Source of the DNA: Phycisphaerae bacterium
GTDB lineage: Bacteria; Planctomycetota; Phycisphaerae; UBA1845; Fen-1342
Reading direction: 5' to 3'
Length of the DNA: 64,000 nt
Assembly: GCA_030428945.1 (NCBI GenBank)
Contig: JAUIEC010000008.1
Span: 1 to 64,000 of the forward strand
A model generated the notes under the pieces. That model worked only from the letters and a program-made list of their open reading frames with translations. It ran no database searches and was not told where the DNA came from. Below are positions 59,475-64,000 of the stretch, piece by piece (the first letter of the stretch is position 1; each line of letters starts with the position of its first letter). The translations under genes and the position numbers were made by a program.

Positions 59475-60044
59475 ATGAGCGCTTCGCGCCCCGACCAGGC
59501 AACTGTCGAGGAACTGCTCGTGCAGTTCGCGCCGGCCCTGCATCGCTTCGTGGACGCCAGGATTCCGGCGCGTTTTCGCGGGCAGATCGCGGCCGAGGAT
59601 GTCCTGCAGGAGACCTGGCTGAGCGTGTTTCGAACGGACTGGTCCGTCGTGGATTCGGCCGAGGCCTGGCTGTTCTCGGTCGCGCGGCGGCGGCTGGAGG
59701 ATGCCTGTCGGCGGGCCCGGGCCCAGAAACGTGGTGGCGACGAGGCGTTCGTCGACGTGTCGCACAGCCAGAGCCTGCTGGCGGCGCTGCACGAGCAGCC
59801 CCGCAGTCCCAGCCAGCAGGTCATTACCGCCGAGATCGCCGCGAGCCTTCGCGAAGCGCTCGAAACCCTCGACCAGCGCACCCGCCTGGCGCTGCAACTG
59901 CACTACCACGAAGGGCTCACCCGCGAGGCCGTGGCCGAGGCGCTCGGCATTCCGGTGGCGACGGCCAGCAGCCTGATCTTCCGCGGCGTGCGGCAGTTGC
60001 GTGAGCTGATTCCGAACCGCAGCACACGACGCCTCGGAGCGTGA
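59475..60044 (+). CDS. ECF RNA polymerase sigma factor
   Basis: A 189-residue sigma factor. Region 2 spans ~10-100 (LVQFAPALHRFVDARIPARF, IAAEDVLQETWLSVFRTDW, AWLFSVARRRLEDACRRARA); region 4 spans ~135-180 (LETLDQRTRLALQLHYHEGL, AVAEALGIPVATASSLIFRG). The start is ATG at 59475; it belongs to a different subgroup from the factor at 43356 (no GHFFG motif). The kinase gene starts 2 bp after its stop codon. A TATACT box at 59417-59422 is a possible -10 element, 52 nt before the ATG. Confidence 0.92.
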   Translation: MSASRPDQATVEELLVQFAPALHRFVDARIPARFRGQIAAEDVLQETWLSVFRTDWSVVDSAEAWLFSVARRRLEDACRRARAQKRGGDEAFVDVSHSQSLLAALHEQPRSPSQQVITAEIAASLREALETLDQRTRLALQLHYHEGLTREAVAEALGIPVATASSLIFRGVRQLRELIPNRSTRRLGA

Positions 60045-60046
60045 GC

Positions 60047-62737
60047 ATGCAGCCGCATCAGGACCCGCTGCTTGCCCAGCGACTGCGGCGCGGCATTCGC
60101 CGGGCCCGCCAGCAGGCCACCCAGGCGCCCGGGGCGGATGATCAGACCGGCTACGTCGATGCCCTGCTGACGGACTACGACGTGATCGCCCCGATTCGCT
60201 CCGGCGGCCAGGCGGCGGTCTTTCGCGCCCTGCATCGTCCGACCGGTCGCACGGTCGCTCTCAAGATCCTGCTCTCGGAACGCTCGGACCTGCGGCAGAG
60301 GCTGCGGTTCGAACGCGAGGTCGCCCTGGTCTCGCGACTGCAGCACGTCCACATCGTTCCGTTGTACGACTGCGGCGAGGCCGACGGGCACCTGTTCTAC
60401 ACGATGCCGATTGTCGAGGGCCTCTCGATCGACGGCTATGCCCTGGTCCACGATCTGCGCGTGCCGGACATGATCACGCTGTTCGAACGTGTCTGCCGGG
60501 CCGTGCACTTCGCGCACCAGAACGGCGTCATTCATCGTGATCTGCATCCCGACAACATCCTGGTGGCCGAGGATGGCGAGCCGCGCGTGCTGGACTTCGG
60601 ACTGGCCGGTGACGGCGGCTGGCACGAGGGGCACGCGGCGATGGGCGTGCTGCCGTACATGAGTCCCGAGCATCTCGGGCACGGCGACGGCCTGGTCGAT
60701 GTACGCTCGGATGTCTATTCGCTCGGGGTGCTGCTGTTCCTGATCCTGACCGAACGTCTGCCGTATCGCCTCGACGCGGGAGAGGGGCTTCGGGACTCGA
60801 TCCTGAAAGGGGACCTGCTGCCGCTGCGGGCGGCCTTCCGCCAGAGTGATCCCGCCCGCCGCGCGCAGCACCGCGACTGCAACGCCGACCTGGCGGCCAT
60901 CATCGCCCGCGCCCTGGCCACCGAGAAGGACGATCGTTACCAGTCGGCCATGGAACTGGCCAACGACCTGGCGGCCTTTCGCCGGGGCGACGCCGTGTCG
61001 GCCCGACCGCACAGCCTCGCGGCGGTCCGGGTCTGCCTGCGGCGGTACCGCTGGGGGTTCGCCGGCGCGGCCGTGGTGCTGGTCAGCCTGGTGACCGCCT
61101 GGGTCGCGACGGCCGGCTACCTGCGGATCGAACGGCAGCGCTCGGCCGAACTGCTGCGGCACGGCGAGGAACTCGGCCACGTCGCCGCCAGCCTGACGGA
61201 CCTGGTCAAGGACACGGCCGACTCGGTCTTTGGCGGTCCGGAGGTCGAGGGCATGCTGGATCGACGGCTGGAAGCGTTGTCGCCGATCTTCGATTCGGTC
61301 CTGACCGATCAGGCGGTGCCCGACCAGGTCCGGCTGAAGTTCATGGCGGCGTCCGCCCGTGCGGCGGGCGAACCGGACTGGCCGCTGGGCGACGAGGTGC
61401 GGCGGGTCGAGCACGCCTGGGGTTCGAGCGGGCAGATCTGGCGTGACTATCACCGGACGCTCGAGCAGATCGGCACGGACCAGGGCTGGACGGAGTGGCG
61501 CCTGGTCGAGTTCCTGCGAGCCAGCAGCGTTGTGGCCGCCATCGAGCAGGACCCGGGACTGGTCCAGGCGGCGCTCGCGCTGACCGCCCGGTCCGAGTTC
61601 GGCGGCCCGGACCTGCTCCTCGAAGAGTCCCGGGCCCGCGTGCGACTGGGTCTGCTGTTCGAGCGCCAGCATCGCAGTCCGCTGGCGATCACCGCCTATG
61701 ACGCGGCCGCCCTGAACGTGGCGCCCGAGCAGGCGTCTCGAAATCCCGCGGCCGCGGCGCTGCGGATCGAAGCCCGGATGCGGTCACACGCGCTGCAGCG
61801 ACAGACGGGGGACGTGGACGCCGGGCGGCAGGGGACTCTCGCGGCGCTGGCCGAGGCCCGCGCGGCGGCCGAGCAGTTTCCGTGGAACCTGCGCATCCGG
61901 ACGCTGCTGGTGCAGTTGCGAAACCATGCGGCCGGTGTGAATCGGGGTCTGCATCAGAGGTCGCAGGCGCGGGAATTGCTGGAGCGGAACCTGGAGGACA
62001 TCCGGGTGCTGCAGGATCTGGGGTTGCGGGAGACGTACGAGTTGCGTTGCGCGGTCGGGCAACTGGTGCCGATGATGCTGCATCTGCGGGAATACGACGC
62101 GGCCCGCGCGGCGGCGGCCGATGTGCTCGGGCAGTTGCGGATCGATTTCGCGGAAGCGTCGCCGGTGGAGAAACCGCAGGTGGCGTCCGACCTGGCCAGC
62201 GCCCTGAACACGATGGGACGCGCACTCTCGCCGTATGCGCTGCTGGGGCGAGCGGGTGACCTGCCGGCCAGCGACCCGGCGGAGGCGGTCGCGCTGCACC
62301 GCGAGGCCTACGCGCTGGTGATGCGGTACATGCACGCGGGCGCCCTGGTCGGGCACTGCGGCACCGAGGCGTTGCACGCCCTGCGGATGGAGGCGGCGAA
62401 TCTCGCCCTGCTTGGTGCGCCGGACGCGGCGATCGCCATCCTGATCGAGGGCCTGGAGGCCGTCGGGCCGCAGCCGGAACTGACCCGGGTGCTTCCGAGC
62501 GAGGAACTGCAGATGTGGATCCTGCTCGGGCACCTGCACCTGGAGCAGGGTGCCTGCGCCGCGGCCGGGGAAGCCCTGGATCGGGCCGAGGCTCTCGCGG
62601 CGCAGTTTCGGGCCCGGGGCTGGGTGCTGCCGTTTCAACGGCGGACGCGCGGCGATCTGGACCTGCTGCGGGCGGGGGTTGGCCGCGCGGCCGGGCGGCA
62701 GTTGCAGGGGCAGGGGGGTCGCGCTACACTTGATTGA
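60047..62737 (+). CDS. Membrane Ser/Thr protein kinase with altered catalytic loop
   Basis: An 896-residue protein. GGAG, 7 nt before the ATG at 60047, favours it over the overlapping GTG at 60041. The kinase domain (~44-310) has SGGQAAVF, VALK, catalytic loop HRDLHPDN (Asp165; the loop Lys is His167), LDFG, and VLPYMSPEHLGHGDGLVDVR. The Lys-to-His change in the loop may weaken or change phosphotransfer. A membrane helix is at ~348-370, then a long helical, TPR-like domain (~390-896) with repeated Ala-rich helices (LALTARSEFGG, ALAEARAAAEQFPWNLRIRT). The pair with the ECF gene at 59475 resembles the other two pairs. Confidence 0.88.
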   Translation: MQPHQDPLLAQRLRRGIRRARQQATQAPGADDQTGYVDALLTDYDVIAPIRSGGQAAVFRALHRPTGRTVALKILLSERSDLRQRLRFEREVALVSRLQHVHIVPLYDCGEADGHLFYTMPIVEGLSIDGYALVHDLRVPDMITLFERVCRAVHFAHQNGVIHRDLHPDNILVAEDGEPRVLDFGLAGDGGWHEGHAAMGVLPYMSPEHLGHGDGLVDVRSDVYSLGVLLFLILTERLPYRLDAGEGLRDSILKGDLLPLRAAFRQSDPARRAQHRDCNADLAAIIARALATEKDDRYQSAMELANDLAAFRRGDAVSARPHSLAAVRVCLRRYRWGFAGAAVVLVSLVTAWVATAGYLRIERQRSAELLRHGEELGHVAASLTDLVKDTADSVFGGPEVEGMLDRRLEALSPIFDSVLTDQAVPDQVRLKFMAASARAAGEPDWPLGDEVRRVEHAWGSSGQIWRDYHRTLEQIGTDQGWTEWRLVEFLRASSVVAAIEQDPGLVQAALALTARSEFGGPDLLLEESRARVRLGLLFERQHRSPLAITAYDAAALNVAPEQASRNPAAAALRIEARMRSHALQRQTGDVDAGRQGTLAALAEARAAAEQFPWNLRIRTLLVQLRNHAAGVNRGLHQRSQARELLERNLEDIRVLQDLGLRETYELRCAVGQLVPMMLHLREYDAARAAAADVLGQLRIDFAEASPVEKPQVASDLASALNTMGRALSPYALLGRAGDLPASDPAEAVALHREAYALVMRYMHAGALVGHCGTEALHALRMEAANLALLGAPDAAIAILIEGLEAVGPQPELTRVLPSEELQMWILLGHLHLEQGACAAAGEALDRAEALAAQFRARGWVLPFQRRTRGDLDLLRAGVGRAAGRQLQGQGGRATLD

Positions 62738-62758
62738 CACGAGTTTCAGGCAGGAAAA

Positions 62759-62842
62759 ATGATGCAGGATCTGGCCGGCTGGCTTGGTTTTTCGGTTTTC
62801 GTGCTGCTGGCGGCGTGGTCGATCAGTCGCGGCGGCGGGTGA
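62759..62842 (+). CDS. Possible 27-residue single-helix membrane peptide
   Basis: MMQDLAGWLGFSVFVLLAAW then SISRGGG: a short amphipathic start, one transmembrane helix (~8-22) and a basic end. AGGA at 62752 gives 3-6 nt spacing to the two ATGs, and a TACACT box at 62725-62730 could be its -10 element. It lies 21 bp after the kinase stop codon on the same strand. It is small and unsupported by homology. Confidence 0.4.
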   Translation: MMQDLAGWLGFSVFVLLAAWSISRGGG

Positions 62843-62900
62843 GGGTCGGGCTGCGATCGCTAGGAGTTTCCTGGCGCGACGTTTCCCGCCCCGCTGTGCA

Positions 62901-62973
62901 GGGGCCGTAGCTCAATTGGGAGAGCGCCGGCTTTGCAAGCCGGAGGTTGCCGGTTCGATCCCGGTCGGCTCCA
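62901..62973 (+). tRNA. tRNA-Ala(TGC)
   Basis: A complete cloverleaf of 73 nt. The acceptor is GGGGCCG/CGGCTCC with one G-T pair; the D-arm is GCTCAATTGGGAGAGC; the anticodon stem is CCGGC/GCCGG with loop TTTGCAA (anticodon TGC, 62934-62936); the T-arm is CCGGTTCGATCCCGG; the discriminator is A. The CCA end is not encoded. Confidence 0.96.
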
Positions 62974-62992
62974 TTTCCCTTTTCACGTAATC

Positions 62993-63028
62993 AAAAAGAG
63001 GGACAGCCACGTGGCTGTCCCCCTTTTC
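62993..63028 (+). terminator. Rho-independent terminator after tRNA-Ala
   Basis: The perfect hairpin GGGACAGCCAC/GTGGCTGTCCC (63000-63021) is flanked by AAAAAGA before and CCTTTTCT after, so it has a tract of A on one side and T on the other and could work in both directions. It may also insulate the convergent PEP-CTERM gene. Confidence 0.85.
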
Positions 63029-63088
63029 TAAGCCCCGACGCCCATTCGGACGCCGGGGCCTGTTATTCGGGTACCGGACCGTGTTGCC

Positions 63089-63820
63089 TTAGCGCCGCCG
63101 CGTGAACAGGCCGGCCACCAGCATGAGGGCCAGCGAGGCGGGTTCGGGGACGACCGAGATCCGGAAGTCCTTCTTCTGGATCAGGGCCGAGGAACCGGCT
63201 TCGCTGGTCGTGGCCAGGATGTTGTTGAGGATCACCTCGACCCTGGTTGCGCCGGTGGCGAAGACGATGCCTTCGCTGGACAGCAACTGGTTCAGGTTCA
63301 CATCGAGCGCCCCGGTCCAGATCACGCCGAAGCCCGGGCCGTCGTCGGCCAGGTTGTAGTCTCCGCCCGACGGCGTGTAGACCATGTTGGCGTTCACGCT
63401 GACCGGCGTGATGTTGACATCGTCGACTTCGGTGATGTTGATGAACACCGGGGTCGAAATGGTGGCCGAGGTGTCCAGGCCGCCGGCGCCGAAGATCGTG
63501 TAGTCGCCGGCCTCGCGGATCTCGAGCGCGTCGATCCCGAAACTCGGCTTGGCTTCGATCGCCAGGGACAGGGTTCCGATCGTGCTGTCGAAGGCGCCAC
63601 CCTGGGCGTTCGACACGAACGAGATCGGGTCGAAATCAAGGGTGTCGCCGGAGACCATCGGACTGCCGAACAGCGGGGGCGGGTCGGTGGCCGTGTCTTC
63701 GGTGACGCTGACGAAATCAACGGTGTTTCCGCTGAAGTCGCCGTAGTTGATCTGTGCGGTTGCTGACGCGGCCAGGACCCCGATGAGGCCGAGCGCGGCG
63801 CCGCAGTGGAATACGCGCAT
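63089..63820 (-). CDS. Secreted PEP-CTERM protein
   Basis: A 243-residue protein: signal peptide (MRVFHCGAALGLIGVLAASATA), a beta-rich body with GTLSLAIEAKPSFGIDALEI and a C-terminal PEP-CTERM signal (SVVPEPASLALMLVAGLFTRRR), the sorting and cleavage signal used with exosortase. The start at 63820 has GGGAGAG 6 nt upstream. No exosortase gene is in the window. The ligand or role of the body is unknown. Confidence 0.92.
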   Translation of the reverse strand: MRVFHCGAALGLIGVLAASATAQINYGDFSGNTVDFVSVTEDTATDPPPLFGSPMVSGDTLDFDPISFVSNAQGGAFDSTIGTLSLAIEAKPSFGIDALEIREAGDYTIFGAGGLDTSATISTPVFINITEVDDVNITPVSVNANMVYTPSGGDYNLADDGPGFGVIWTGALDVNLNQLLSSEGIVFATGATRVEVILNNILATTSEAGSSALIQKKDFRISVVPEPASLALMLVAGLFTRRR

Positions 63821-63892
63821 GCTTCTCTCCCAATAGATGTACCTTCGACACAGCAGGCCCGGGAAGACGTGCCCGCGGAATCTCTCCGCTAG

Positions 63893-63922
63893 TGTTTAGG
63901 CACCCGATTTCGGCGATTTCAA
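63893..63922 (-). promoter_or_regulatory. Possible promoter of the PEP-CTERM gene
   Basis: On the minus strand TTGAAA (63922-63917) and TAAACA (63898-63893) are 18 nt apart, 73 nt upstream of the ATG at 63820. The -35 is good and the -10 poor, so this is tentative. Confidence 0.3.
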
Positions 63923-64000
63923 GTCGTGTTTTCTGGGGCGTTGCATCGCCGGCGATGTGCCGCGCGGTCGGCGCAAACAGAACCCCGGCGCCCTTCCAAT

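Noticed and set aside
63032-63060. Second terminator hairpin CCCCGACGCC...GGCGTCGGGG-like
   Set aside because: The stem is short and imperfect, and no U-tract follows on either strand, so it was not listed.

Overview
The window is high-GC bacterial DNA that looks like a planctomycete (Planctomycetota), possibly the class Phycisphaerae. The grounds are a combination of traits, not a marker gene: ECF sigma factor plus Ser/Thr kinase pairs, a PEP-CTERM protein, dockerin-type repeats, DC(N/D)xNGxxDxC calcium-type repeats, an FG-GAP/ASPIC protein, a pseudopilin N-terminus, an outer-membrane barrel and a huge RHS protein. The class assignment is an inference.

Layout. 1-4336: pseudopilin fragment, DUF1294 membrane protein, tRNA-queuosine mannosyltransferase-like enzyme, small secreted protein, purC and an upstream overlapping secreted protein. 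4385-8184: Gfo/Idh/MocA oxidoreductase overlapping a GH123/DUF4091-like lipoprotein with a CBM9-like end. 8400-11867: a lower-GC orphan, an acyl-CoA mutase large subunit with isobutyryl-CoA mutase residues, and a secreted beta-sandwich protein. 12342-16651: a tightly overlapping minus-strand operon bpt - GNAT - membrane protein - ECF sigma factor - Ser/Thr kinase. 16702-21640: FG-GAP/ASPIC protein, then a Nudix/LMW-PTP fusion, fumarylacetoacetase and a conserved unknown. 21913-27055: three-segment amidohydrolase and a voltage-gated channel. 27612-39940: divergent giant secreted proteins (subtilisin-dockerin and RHS). 40028-44486: a second ECF-kinase pair and a small dockerin protein. 45181-50995: five consecutive two-component genes, none with a DNA-binding output. 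51100-58185: two paralogous LysM/peptidoglycan-binding 'adaptors', each directly upstream of a putative effector (a metzincin-like protease; a Cys-His-Asp hydrolase/transferase candidate), around a calcium-repeat surface protein. 58301-62842: DUF6268-like barrel, a third ECF-kinase pair and a possible 27-residue membrane peptide. The window ends with tRNA-Ala(TGC), a terminator and a PEP-CTERM gene.

The most unusual features are the duplicated adaptor-effector island and the non-coding sequence. Nearly every intergenic gap downstream of a gene starts with a short tandem repeat of period 7-8, purine-rich on the strand of the gene that has just ended. Convergent gaps therefore carry two arrays in inverted orientation. 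Four copies of a ~73-bp hairpin element, a five-copy ~65-bp palindrome array and a ~207-bp tandem duplication lie in the same gaps.
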